64,000 bases of DNA from Flagellimonas marinaquae (GTDB lineage: Bacteria > Bacteroidota > Bacteroidia > Flavobacteriales > Flavobacteriaceae): NCBI RefSeq assembly GCF_023716465.1, contig NZ_CP092415.1, forward strand, positions 1,031,501 to 1,095,500, read 5' to 3'. The position numbers were made by a program, and so were the translations under genes. Below, one piece after another: positions 46,033 through 53,765 of this stretch. Under the pieces are notes generated by a model. That model saw nothing but the letters and a program-made list of their open reading frames with translations. It was not told the origin of the DNA and made no database searches. The stretch's first letter is position 1, and every line of letters starts with the position of its first letter.

Positions 46033-46794
46033 TTATTTCCTTTTCCTTCTTCCTTTATTCTTGTTTATTTCCTTTGCTATTTTTGTTAATCTCACTTCGT
46101 TATTATCATACAGCTTATTTAGTGCAAGCTCCAACATTTCATAAGTTTCAAGAATGTCCATTTTATCAAGTTCACCAATATGGCTGCCTGTATTACCTAT
46201 CCATTTAATAGCAAGAAGAAATTCTGCTACATCTTTTTTTAATTTCTTGAATTCTTCAATTCTTTGATGTAGTGAAAGTCTTTTTCTATTTCTATTTCTG
46301 TTTATATAGGTTTTTTTAACACTGAACTCATCCATTAGGATTTCTAAAGAAACCCGAATTTTATTAGCACACGAAGCAAGGTCACTCCAATAAAGAGCAA
46401 ATGATTCAGAAATAATTTCTCTTATTTTTGCTGGGCATTTATCTGGAATATTAAACAACACTAAAGCAGGATAAAAGTATTTTGGAGTATAACAAGCTTT
46501 TCCCTCCTCAATATATCTTTCGGTTTGGTAATCATAACTAGTGTAAAGCTCCAACCACCCATTCCCAAGAAAGGAAACAAATTCCTCGCAAGTTGGACAT
46601 ATTAAACTTCCTGAGAATGAATATCGAATAAATTCAGGTTCCCAATCTTCATGAGATTGCCATTCTTTAGAAAGAGCAGTTTCATCACTTTCAAAAGAAC
46701 GAATCTTAAGAATAGATTTAGCACAATGAGGACAAGTCCAATCCGGAATACTTTTCTTTTCAAATTCTGATTTTAGCCACAACTGCTTATTCAT
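46033..46794 (-). CDS. Zinc-ribbon DUF4145-like protein
   Basis: A 253-residue protein. An N-terminal four-cysteine zinc ribbon is visible (C21-P-H-C24 and C66-P-T-C69), followed by a helical domain resembling DUF4145 (SFALYWSDLASCANKIRVSLEILMDEF; LLAIKWIGNTGSHIGELDKMDILETYEMLELAL), then a very basic tail. DUF4145 proteins are frequent in restriction and other defence loci, often beside nucleases, but the function is not established. It is the first gene of the five-gene run ending in the RT. Confidence 0.78.
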   Translation of the reverse strand: MNKQLWLKSEFEKKSIPDWTCPHCAKSILKIRSFESDETALSKEWQSHEDWEPEFIRYSFSGSLICPTCEEFVSFLGNGWLELYTSYDYQTERYIEEGKACYTPKYFYPALVLFNIPDKCPAKIREIISESFALYWSDLASCANKIRVSLEILMDEFSVKKTYINRNRNRKRLSLHQRIEEFKKLKKDVAEFLLAIKWIGNTGSHIGELDKMDILETYEMLELALNKLYDNNEVRLTKIAKEINKNKGRRKRK

Positions 46795-46812
46795 ACTTAA
46801 AATATTGAAATA

Positions 46813-46831
46813 CTGATTTACATTAAATCAG
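46813..46831. promoter_or_regulatory. Palindrome upstream of the defence operon
   Basis: CTGATTTA-CAT-TAAATCAG, a perfect 8-bp inverted repeat 19 bp before the start of the DUF4145 gene. It could be an operator for the operon or a site for the element's HTH proteins. No T tract follows, so it is not a terminator. Confidence 0.4.
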
Positions 46832-46916
46832 ATAAAACTGACGCTTAATTTAGTCCTTTTTTAACAATTTAATCAACTACTTCCTATACAATACATTAAA
46901 CCACTGATTAAATCTA

Positions 46917-47771
46917 TCATGACATCAATGCCCTATTCTTCTCATCCAACCTATTGTACAGCGGCAACGTTTTCCTATTCAAATCAATACTCTTTACCCT
47001 CAAAAATGTTCTATCCAAAGTATCTTTGACAGTAAACTCCCCTCTAACTGCATTAAGCTTTTCAAAGTTTCTTAGATAATCAGGGGTGGTATAGAAGTCT
47101 GTATATAACTGAGAAACCCTTTTGGAGCAGTTCCAAGGCTGACACTTGAACCTTCCATAGTTTTTGGTAATATATTTTGTCACATAAGAACCAGTTGCTT
47201 TGATATTCTTGGTATGGATTTGCTTAACATCAAAAGCACTAGAGGGGTTGAAATCTTTGCTTCGTGGATGCACCCCATTCTTCTTTTGTAAATCAGTCCA
47301 ATATTTCCACCACTTCTCTATTTTCCAATATTTGTTGGTAATGATATGAAAATGAACATTGCCCTTAAATTCATCGTTCTTGGTTTGTCTTTCTGCCACC
47401 CAGATATATTGAAAATCATCAAAACGCTTCTTGGCATTATCCAAAAACTTTCTAAGCAAATCAACCGCCTGTTCATCTTCCACTTTGTTCATGAAAGTAA
47501 GAGTGACAAAACTGAACCTCTTATAACACCTTGAAAAGCATGTTATTTTCTTTCTGATTTTCCGTTTAGAACGTTTAGAAAGATGTCGCAACTTTGGTTT
47601 GCCCGCTTTCTTCTTGACAGGCTTGGACTTTTCCTTTTTGGGTTCTTCTTCATCTTCTGGTTTTTTCTTCTTTCGTTGGAGTGATGAACCAGTAAACTCT
47701 TCGTCTGGAACTACACCGAACATTCTCGTAGAAAACTCGACACTTGTTCCATAGGTATTCTTAACTATCAT
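46917..47771 (-). CDS. HUH-family rolling-circle replication initiator
   Basis: A 284-residue protein. A low-complexity basic/acidic region (about 25-80, KKKK, EDEEEP, KSKPVKKKAGK) precedes an HUH endonuclease core: motif 1 FSFVTLTFMN (86-95), motif 2 GNVHFHIITNKYW with His140 and His142, and motif 3 GSYVTKYITKNYG with Tyr196, Tyr200 and Tyr205 as nucleophile candidates. Such proteins nick one strand at an origin to start rolling-circle replication or mobilisation. It suggests that the excised circular element replicates. A candidate origin is in the upstream gap. Confidence 0.85.
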   Translation of the reverse strand: MIVKNTYGTSVEFSTRMFGVVPDEEFTGSSLQRKKKKPEDEEEPKKEKSKPVKKKAGKPKLRHLSKRSKRKIRKKITCFSRCYKRFSFVTLTFMNKVEDEQAVDLLRKFLDNAKKRFDDFQYIWVAERQTKNDEFKGNVHFHIITNKYWKIEKWWKYWTDLQKKNGVHPRSKDFNPSSAFDVKQIHTKNIKATGSYVTKYITKNYGRFKCQPWNCSKRVSQLYTDFYTTPDYLRNFEKLNAVRGEFTVKDTLDRTFLRVKSIDLNRKTLPLYNRLDEKNRALMS

Positions 47772-47790
47772 GCTACGCTAAAAAAATCGG

Positions 47791-47868
47791 AATCGTTGCG
47801 CATTTATAAATACCATATAAAGGTTTTTACTAAAGGTGCTTACAGAATGCGCAATGATTTCTAAAGGT
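47791..47868. other. Candidate replication origin / Rep-binding repeats
   Basis: Upstream of the Rep gene, a 14-bp inverted repeat (AATCGTTGCGCATT at 47791-47804; AATGCGCAATGATT at 47846-47859; one mismatch) is interleaved with a direct repeat CTAAAGGT (47830-47837 and 47861-47868). Rep-binding iterons and hairpins near the initiator gene are usual in rolling-circle replicons. This function is inferred, and autoregulation of rep is an alternative. Confidence 0.5.
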
Positions 47869-47883
47869 TAAAAAAAGAAAACG

Positions 47884-48102
47884 CTACTCGCTTATGAATG
47901 GCGGGATGAAACTGTCCCTGTTGAACCTACACATAAAGGTGCCCGCCCTGCGGTTATACACGTTCATATACTCCCAATTGGGATGTTTCTTTCTCAAAAA
48001 CAAGGAGAACCCGTTGAGCTTATGGACATAAGTCCATTTCTTTGGCTTAGTATTATCTTCAAAAAATACTATGACGGAATAATCATTCTTCTTTTTTAGC
48101 AT
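47884..48102 (-). CDS. Small protein of unknown function (72 aa)
   Basis: Basic, aromatic-rich protein (KKWTYVHKLNGFSLFLRKKHPNWEYMNVYNRRAGTF). No signal or known motif. It overlaps the end of the HTH gene by 7 bp and lies between it and the Rep gene, so a role in replication or its control is possible. Confidence 0.65.
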   Translation of the reverse strand: MLKKKNDYSVIVFFEDNTKPKKWTYVHKLNGFSLFLRKKHPNWEYMNVYNRRAGTFMCRFNRDSFIPPFISE

Positions 48103-48416
48103 GACAACCCTCCTCTCTTATTTGCAGGGTTTATCAAGTTTAAAGCTTGATCAATATCTACCTTCTTATACAAAACCCTATTGCCAATTCTATAGGCTCT
48201 AATCAAGCCTTCTTTTGTCCAATCGTGTAATGTGGGGAGAGAGATTCTCAGAAATTTGGCTGTTTCCTTTCTAGAGAACATATCAGGGTCACTTGCTTTT
48301 GGCGGATGAGCAAATTCCTTAATCGCCCTTTTAATTGCTTTATCCAATGCTTCTTCAAAAGCAGTTTCAAAATCAGTTTTCTCGAATGTTCTTAATTCAA
48401 TTTTTCCCATTTTCAT
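48096..48416 (-). CDS. Excisionase-type helix-turn-helix protein
   Basis: A 106-residue protein with a MerR/excisionase-like HTH in its C-terminal half: MFSRKETAKFLRISLPTLHDWTKEGLIRAYRIGNRVLYKKVDIDQAL (about 46-92). The N-terminal half is a charged helix (FEEALDKAIKRAIKEF). Proteins of this kind direct integrase towards excision or regulate element genes. It stands between the Rep block and the integrase block. Confidence 0.83.
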   Translation of the reverse strand: MKMGKIELRTFEKTDFETAFEEALDKAIKRAIKEFAHPPKASDPDMFSRKETAKFLRISLPTLHDWTKEGLIRAYRIGNRVLYKKVDIDQALNLINPANKRGGLSC

Positions 48417-48513
48417 TTTATTTTATCAATTAATAATGGGGCAATGATAAAATGGGAAACACCCTGTAGTAGGTAGAGTAGTAACTACTTTAGGAGGAAA
48501 AATTTTAAGAGAA

Positions 48514-48990
48514 TTAATCCTCTACAGAGTCCAAAGGAGCTTTAATATTCTTGATTTTATTACTTATCCTCTGCTTAAACAATTGAGATTTAAGAATATA
48601 AATAGTGTCAGTTATACCATCATCGTTTTTCTGAGTTTGAGCTATATACTCTTCCTCAAAAATGATTCTATTGTAGTCGGGATTTTTATCTGAGAATTCA
48701 ACTTTGTAAAAGTTTCCTAAAGCTACATTATCGGAAAGAGAAGCTACCGAGCTTCCGTTGTACTTTTCGCCCTTGTAAAAAAATTGATAATCATATCTTC
48801 TTTTACTTGCCTTGTTTAGTATTGGCTTACTATCCAGAACTAGGGCAAATGCATATGATTTATTTTTATCGATTTCTTCATCTTTATAAAATGAGTTCAA
48901 TATGAAATATATCAAAACAGGAACAAAAGCAATCCAATAATATTGGAGAACTAAAGATTTCGTTTTCTGAAATTTACTATTTAAACTCAT
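48514..48990 (-). CDS. Single-pass membrane protein of unknown function
   Basis: A 158-residue protein with one N-terminal membrane helix (YYWIAFVPVLIYFILNSF, about 18-35) and a polar, probably extracytoplasmic, part rich in Tyr, Lys and Asp. No known domain. Its start overlaps the upstream unknown gene by 14 bp, forming an operon with the integrase. Confidence 0.72.
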   Translation of the reverse strand: MSLNSKFQKTKSLVLQYYWIAFVPVLIYFILNSFYKDEEIDKNKSYAFALVLDSKPILNKASKRRYDYQFFYKGEKYNGSSVASLSDNVALGNFYKVEFSDKNPDYNRIIFEEEYIAQTQKNDDGITDTIYILKSQLFKQRISNKIKNIKAPLDSVED

Positions 48991-49690
48991 GCCCCTTAAG
49001 CTTTTTCAAATCTTCTTCTACCATTTGTAATTCTTCACCAAACTCCAAGCTTTCAAATAAAAACTTTAATTTTTTTAAGCCTTTTTCAGTCTTAACTTTT
49101 TTATCCGTATTTCCTGATTTATGAAAATATGATAGGTGCTGACGTGTTGTTACTTCACTCTCTCCCATGATAAGTGATAAAATTTTTGCATACCTAGTAT
49201 TTTCATATTTGTTAAACCTAATTCCCAAATAATAGAGAGCTAGTAGTTTTTCTTTATGATATAATACTGATTCTTGCCTAGTACTTTGTTTGGGTTTATC
49301 AACAGCACCTAAATTCTTCAACCAAGAATAATATTTAGCAAATTCCTCAGCCTGTCTCACAACCATTAATTTCTGCTGCACTAGGCTTTCTGGTTCATTT
49401 GGAAGAGATGTATAACTATAATTCCCCTCTACATAACTGTATCGAAACGCCAAAGCAAATAATTCATTTAAGCCTTTTGGAACAACAATTTTAAAAACAT
49501 GCAAAGATGTGCGGTTAGGAGCTGAACCACTGCCTCCAGCCAAGGCATTTATCGGTGTGTGTTCTATTTTAGGCTCGAGAAAACGCTCTATTTCGGATAT
49601 TTCATTTTCAACTAGGTTATTCTTGTTTGGAGCGTTTTCAAATCTTGCTTTAAAGTTGCTCTTTAATTCTTCAAATACGGTTAAGCTCAT
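48977..49690 (-). CDS. Element-encoded protein of unknown function (237 aa)
   Basis: A soluble, Lys/Glu-rich protein. A central Gly/Ser-rich turn (ALAGGSGSAP) splits two helical halves, and the C-terminal half contains YAKILSLIMGESEVTTRQHLSYFHKSGN, which could be a helix-turn-helix-like segment. Its ATG overlaps the integrase stop by one base (TAATG). Proteins in this position downstream of Bacteroidota integrases are common but uncharacterised. Confidence 0.72.
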   Translation of the reverse strand: MSLTVFEELKSNFKARFENAPNKNNLVENEISEIERFLEPKIEHTPINALAGGSGSAPNRTSLHVFKIVVPKGLNELFALAFRYSYVEGNYSYTSLPNEPESLVQQKLMVVRQAEEFAKYYSWLKNLGAVDKPKQSTRQESVLYHKEKLLALYYLGIRFNKYENTRYAKILSLIMGESEVTTRQHLSYFHKSGNTDKKVKTEKGLKKLKFLFESLEFGEELQMVEEDLKKLKGHEFK

Positions 49691-50925
49691 TAATTAAAAA
49701 ATGGGTGATTCAACAATTTATCAGCGTTCTGCTCTTGTGAGATTTTTATGTACTGCATAAAAGAACGCTCAGTTTTGTGTCCTGTTATCTTCATGATGGA
49801 AATACTTGGAACATCTGCTAAATATAAATTTGTCGCAAAGCTTCTTCGAGCTGTATGGGTAGTTACCAATTCATATTTGGGACAATTGTTCTTTTGAACC
49901 TTACCGCCCTTGGTAATAGTTGTTTGTATCATCTGCTTCAATCCAGACACACTTGCAACCTCTTTTAAATACCTATTCATTAATTGATTTGTGTAAGCCT
50001 TTGGAAGTTCATTATTATATTTTTTGAGAATGAGTTTTACCGTAGGATGTAGCGGAACAGAAACACGCTGACCTGTTTTTTGTGTCCTAATTTGCAGGAT
50101 GGATTTATTATAATCAATGTTTTCTGGTCTAATCTGGGTGAAATCAGAAAATCTAAGCCCCGTATAACACCCAACCAAAAACAAATCTCTTACCTTATCT
50201 AAGCGAGGACTAGCAGAAAAATCAATACCCTCCATCTTTTTAAGCTCATCAACGGTCAGATAAATATTTTCAGAATCTTCTTTACGTGCTTTAAACTTTC
50301 TCTTTTTAAAGTCCAAATTTTGATTCAATCCCCTGTCTGTTGCTTCATTGAGAAATATCTTAAGGATTTTGATATGCTTACCAACAGTATTTAATGAGAG
50401 GTTACATTTGTGCATCAAATAACTCGTGTACTGATTATAAAACTCTAGAGTAATGGAATCAAAGTCCAAAGATTTATTATAAGCATCTGCATACTCTTTT
50501 AAGTGCCTTAAAGTAGTCCTGTAGGCTTTAATAGTAGAGTGAGACTTCAAATGTTCACATTCTTGGATATAATCCTCCATGAACTTAAATAAGGTCGTTT
50601 TATCAGATTGCAAAACATTCCCATCAACAATTTGAAGAAAGGCTTTTTTTAAAATTGGATTTGTTGGCTGAACCCCATCATTAAGTAATTTCCTGAATGC
50701 GGTATTTATACCATTCTGCAATACATCCAGTCTTGCGTTGAATTCTGGATATTGAGGAAACTTCCTTGTTTCTTTTGCTCGATAATTTTTCTTGTTCCAA
50801 AATTGAGGGGCAATTTTTTCACCTGTGGAATACTTGAATCTTTTGTATTGATAGTCATAAACCAAGTACACCAAAGTCTCTGATTTGGCATTTGGTTCTT
50901 TTAGAATAAATCTTGCATTTGGCAT
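49690..50925 (-). CDS. Tyrosine-type site-specific integrase
   Basis: A 411-residue recombinase. It has an N-terminal arm-binding domain (about 1-100, FKYSTGEKIAPQFWNKKNYRA), a core-binding SAM-like domain (about 110-205) and a catalytic domain with R258 (TGLRFSDF), K283 (TQKTGQ), H357 and R360 (HTARR), H383 (TGHKT) and nucleophile Y392 (MQYIK). All catalytic residues are present, so it is probably active. It lies next to attR and would recombine the tRNA-Phe 3' end. Confidence 0.96.
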   Translation of the reverse strand: MPNARFILKEPNAKSETLVYLVYDYQYKRFKYSTGEKIAPQFWNKKNYRAKETRKFPQYPEFNARLDVLQNGINTAFRKLLNDGVQPTNPILKKAFLQIVDGNVLQSDKTTLFKFMEDYIQECEHLKSHSTIKAYRTTLRHLKEYADAYNKSLDFDSITLEFYNQYTSYLMHKCNLSLNTVGKHIKILKIFLNEATDRGLNQNLDFKKRKFKARKEDSENIYLTVDELKKMEGIDFSASPRLDKVRDLFLVGCYTGLRFSDFTQIRPENIDYNKSILQIRTQKTGQRVSVPLHPTVKLILKKYNNELPKAYTNQLMNRYLKEVASVSGLKQMIQTTITKGGKVQKNNCPKYELVTTHTARRSFATNLYLADVPSISIMKITGHKTERSFMQYIKISQEQNADKLLNHPFFN

Positions 50926-50948
50926 GCTCCAAATATACAGAAGAAAAA

Positions 50949-50974
50949 TCCCCTAGGGGACGAGAGAGGGGACG
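50949..50974 (+). repeat. Right pair of integrase-arm-like repeats
   Basis: GGGGACGA at 50955-50962 and 50967-50974, 12 bp apart, preceded by the palindrome CCCCTAGGGG (50949-50958). It copies the pair at 42674-42693. It lies between the integrase start and attR. The remaining 120 bp to attR are AT-rich without further clear repeats. Confidence 0.65.
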
Positions 50975-51096
50975 AATAATTTTTATTTCGTTCAATTACA
51001 CGTTATTTCAGTTAATCGGAAAATAGCCTAAAAACCGCTTATAACCTCAGTAAATACGAGCAAATACAATAAAATAGAAAAAGAATTTATGGGGTT

Positions 51097-51109
51097 CTGG
51101 AGGTACCAC
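51097..51109 (+). repeat. attR core (13-bp direct repeat)
   Basis: CTGGAGGTACCAC, identical to the tRNA-Phe 3' end at 42604-42616. The original tRNA terminator follows directly. Confidence 0.88.
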
Positions 51110-51110
51110 A

Positions 51111-51148
51111 AAAAAACCCACAACAAATGTTGTGGGTTTTTTGTTTTT
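51111..51148 (+). terminator. Original tRNA-Phe terminator, now separated from its tRNA; also serves the AraC gene
   Basis: A perfect 14-bp inverted repeat (51111-51124 with 51129-51142; core CCCACAAC/GTTGTGGG) with an AAAT loop, flanked by A and T runs, works in both directions. It begins 2 bp after attR, so before integration it followed tRNA-Phe. It can now end the minus-strand AraC gene. Confidence 0.88.
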
Positions 51149-51163
51149 TATTCTTACCAGTCC

Positions 51164-52204
51164 TTACTGTCCCACTACCTCAACGCTTCTTTTACTATTT
51201 TTAAATTCACTCGGGCTCAGTCCATATTTCTCCTTAAAGATCTTGGAGAAATAACTCCGACTCGTAAAACCAATGGAATAAACTACTTCCGAGATATTCA
51301 TTTCGGTATTCGCAATATAATCACGGGCCAGCTCCAATCGCGCATGTCGAATATATTCCGTTACCGTTTTATTGTACAACAACTTAAAACCTTCTTGCAA
51401 CTTGGCCTGGGTAAGGCCGGTTTCCGCGGAAATCTCTTCAAGGGAAAAATCCTTGGCAATATTTTTTTCTATTTTTTTGGCATATTTCCGGATTGCCTTT
51501 AATTCTCGTTTGAGCAAATTGGTCTGCGGCCCCTTATTCTGGACTTCTTTATTGTGCTGTAAAATGTGCATGGACAGGATCTGATACACAAATCCCTCGA
51601 TCATCATAATACGGACCATGCCTTTTGCCTTTACTTTTTTTATTTGTGATATGACCTCGGCAATCTTAAGGTTGTAGGAGCCGTAATAGGCGAATATCTT
51701 TTCGTGGTCGGTATCTAAAAAAACGCGGTACAATTGTTTGTTCAACTCTTCGCCCTGATTCAGCCTTTTGCGCAAAAATGGCTTTCTGCGCACTTGGATC
51801 ACCGTTTGCGAAATCTTTACATCTTTCGGGAAATATCTGTCGCTTACCCCACCATCACGATTGGTTAAGATCACCGATTGAAATTGTTCCATGATCTTGA
51901 TCTTGTCTTCTGGCTGATATCCAAATTTATGTCCGCAGTAGCCTTCGAGACAATAATAAAAATTAATAGGGTTGAACTCCGAAGTGTCCACTTTCATCAA
52001 TACCTCATCAGAAAAAGTAATATCGAACTCCAACAGGCTCACTCCCCATTCAAATATTATGAAACGTATGCTTCCGGTTGCCCTCTCATTGGCAACATTC
52101 AACGAATACTGCCCCCATCGTTCCGTTATCTCTCCCCCGATCACTTGCCTGATCTGCTCGACCGACTCTGCGGTATCCTGAGCACTTACCTCAATTGTTA
52201 TCAT
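51164..52204 (-). CDS. AraC-family transcriptional regulator
   Basis: A 346-residue regulator from ATG 52204; a TTG nine codons upstream is less likely. The N-terminal 230 residues are an unrecognised sensor with a cysteine pair (FYYCLEGYCGHKFGY). The C-terminal AraC domain shows both HTH units: FSLEEISAETGLTQAKLQEGFKLLY and MNISEVVYSIGFTSRSYFSKIFKEKYGLSPSEFKN. It is divergent from the SRAP-like gene. Targets are unknown. Confidence 0.92.
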   Translation of the reverse strand: MITIEVSAQDTAESVEQIRQVIGGEITERWGQYSLNVANERATGSIRFIIFEWGVSLLEFDITFSDEVLMKVDTSEFNPINFYYCLEGYCGHKFGYQPEDKIKIMEQFQSVILTNRDGGVSDRYFPKDVKISQTVIQVRRKPFLRKRLNQGEELNKQLYRVFLDTDHEKIFAYYGSYNLKIAEVISQIKKVKAKGMVRIMMIEGFVYQILSMHILQHNKEVQNKGPQTNLLKRELKAIRKYAKKIEKNIAKDFSLEEISAETGLTQAKLQEGFKLLYNKTVTEYIRHARLELARDYIANTEMNISEVVYSIGFTSRSYFSKIFKEKYGLSPSEFKNSKRSVEVVGQ

Positions 52205-52398
52205 TAAAAGGTCTCCCTGCTTTTTGTTCAACTATTGATCCTAACCCATAAAGATAGTCTTTGTTGGCGTTTGTACAACCATACATTTTGCCTTTAGAAT
52301 GATTTTGAGAAAAATAAATGGAAAGCAACACGATTAAAACGGTTTGAGTCAAACTTTTTACCCATTTATCAATTACTTGGAGTCCATTATTAAAGATT

Positions 52399-53076
52399 AT
52401 GATTTACAAGCTTTCAAATGATGCAGGGAGAGAAGCCATAGAAAAGGAGTTTGGAATCTCCTTCAGGTATCCAAATCTATACAGACCAAACCCAATGATC
52501 AACGGTTTTCATGAAACCAACCTTAGTGTGGTGACCATGGAAGAACCAAAAGTAATCACATTTGCTATCTGGGGACTTATGCCCCAAAATTTTAAAGAAG
52601 ACTGGCACATTTTCCAAGAGTACACCAACTCATTGAACGTAACATCCGTGGAACTCAACAGTGTTGACTGGATGAAGGATTCCTTTACCCAAAGACGTTG
52701 TTTGATCATTGTTACCGGCTTTTACACCTATTTATTGGAAAATGGCAATACTTATGGTTACCACATACAACAGGCATCCAAAAAGCCTTTCTACCTTGCA
52801 GGAACCTATAATAGACTAGAGGACGGTTTTTTGTGCACTGCACTAATGGTCAACCGAACGCACCCTTTTATTTCCAAGTACCACAACATCAGCAATCTGG
52901 CACCCGTTATTGTTTCCAAAGAGAATGCACCCACTTGGCTACAAGAAGAATCTCCAAAGGAGGGTTTATCGAACATTATTAACCATCCACAACAGTTGGA
53001 TTTAATAGCCGAAGCCGTCCCAAGCAGATTTTTTCAACGAGAAAAGAGCCTATTTACCAGCGAACAACGTATTTAA
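52399..53076 (+). CDS. SRAP-domain (YedK/HMCES-like) protein lacking the catalytic Cys2
   Basis: A 225-residue protein aligned over its length with SRAP proteins, which crosslink abasic sites in ssDNA through Cys2. Shared parts are FAIWGLMPQNFKEDW (WGLIPxW), RRCLIIVTGFYTY (RRCLIPADGFYEW) and KYHNISNLAPVIV (xxHxxxxxMPVIL). However, the start reads MIYKLS in place of MCGRxS, so the nucleophilic cysteine is missing, and the active-site Glu of GFYEW is Thr. The His is kept. It may be an inactive paralogue with a DNA-binding or regulatory role. No alternative start supplies a Cys2. Confidence 0.85.
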   Translation: MIYKLSNDAGREAIEKEFGISFRYPNLYRPNPMINGFHETNLSVVTMEEPKVITFAIWGLMPQNFKEDWHIFQEYTNSLNVTSVELNSVDWMKDSFTQRRCLIIVTGFYTYLLENGNTYGYHIQQASKKPFYLAGTYNRLEDGFLCTALMVNRTHPFISKYHNISNLAPVIVSKENAPTWLQEESPKEGLSNIINHPQQLDLIAEAVPSRFFQREKSLFTSEQRI

Positions 53077-53211
53077 CTGGCTAGTGCACTATCGATTAGC
53101 TTTTGAGTCAAGATTAAAACCAAAAGCGACAAACTCCCGCTCCAAACCGACCGATATTTGTATTGTACTGATTAAGAGATAGTCAGACATTAACCTAAAA
53201 ACACAATCATT

Positions 53212-53373
53212 ATGTTACGTTGGACAGTTACCTTTATCATATTGGCCATAATTGCCGGTATTTTCGGATTTGGAGGTATTGCTGCTGGAGCAGCCAGTAT
53301 AGCCAAAATCCTATTCTTCATATTTATTGTATTATTTATCATCTCCCTAATAACAGGAAGAAAAAAAATATAG
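53212..53373 (+). CDS. DUF1328 small membrane protein
   Basis: A 53-residue protein, [18 protein letters not shown] at the start, two hydrophobic segments (about 4-22 and 30-48) split by [14 protein letters not shown], and a basic end (GRKKI). This is the DUF1328/YtjA pattern: small stress-associated inner-membrane proteins of unknown mechanism. It is the first of a run of small genes before cardiolipin synthase. Confidence 0.88.
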   Translation: MLRWTVTFIILAIIAGIFGFGGIAAGAASIAKILFFIFIVLFIISLITGRKKI

Positions 53374-53421
53374 ATCACACACACTTAAAAACAAGTATTA
53401 ACCCTAAACATAAAAGAACCC

Positions 53422-53631
53422 ATGAAAAAGTCGATAAGTTTATTCACCATGTTAATTGCAATGGCACTAACGTTAAGTTTTACCAGTTGCAGGGAAACAA
53501 AAGAAGATAAGGCCGAAGAGGCCATTGAAGAAGTAGAAGATGCAGCAGAAGATGTTGGCGACGGTATTGAAGATGCCGCGGACGACGTGGAAGACGAAGT
53601 AGAAGATGCTGTGGACGATAGTCCTCAATAA
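53422..53631 (+). CDS. Small highly acidic lipoprotein
   Basis: A 69-residue protein with lipoprotein signal MKKSISLFTMLIAMALTLSFTSC and a mature part made almost only of Glu, Asp, Ala and Val in roughly 7-11-residue repeats (EEVEDAAEDV, DGIEDAADDV, EDEVEDAVDD). It probably forms an acidic amphipathic helix at the membrane. The function is unknown; its neighbours DUF1328 and cardiolipin synthase suggest envelope stress. Confidence 0.82.
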   Translation: MKKSISLFTMLIAMALTLSFTSCRETKEDKAEEAIEEVEDAAEDVGDGIEDAADDVEDEVEDAVDDSPQ

Positions 53632-53652
53632 TCCTTTACTTCCCGACCGAAC

Positions 53653-53684
53653 AACTCTGGCAATAGTTTTGCCAGAGTTTTTTT
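53653..53684 (+). terminator. Terminator after the acidic lipoprotein gene
   Basis: An 11-bp stem (53653-53663 with 53669-53679; AACTCTGGCAA/TTGCCAGAGTT) and a TAGTT loop are followed by seven T residues. Confidence 0.92.
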
Positions 53685-53765
53685 ATTGTACCGATCCTCC
53701 CCTTACCTCACGATTTATTGGTAAATCCTGCTTAACTTAGAAGAAACTAACACCATCCTTTATTT

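Noticed and set aside
46917..47771. HUH protein read as an IS200/IS605 or IS91-type transposase
   Set aside because: The element has a tyrosine integrase with matching att repeats, no hairpin ends typical of IS605 flank the gene, and its position beside a candidate origin favours a replication initiator.
53220..53510. Plus-strand 96-codon frame overlapping the DUF1328 and acidic lipoprotein genes
   Set aside because: The two small proteins in the other frame match a known family and a clean lipoprotein signal; this frame is a shadow.
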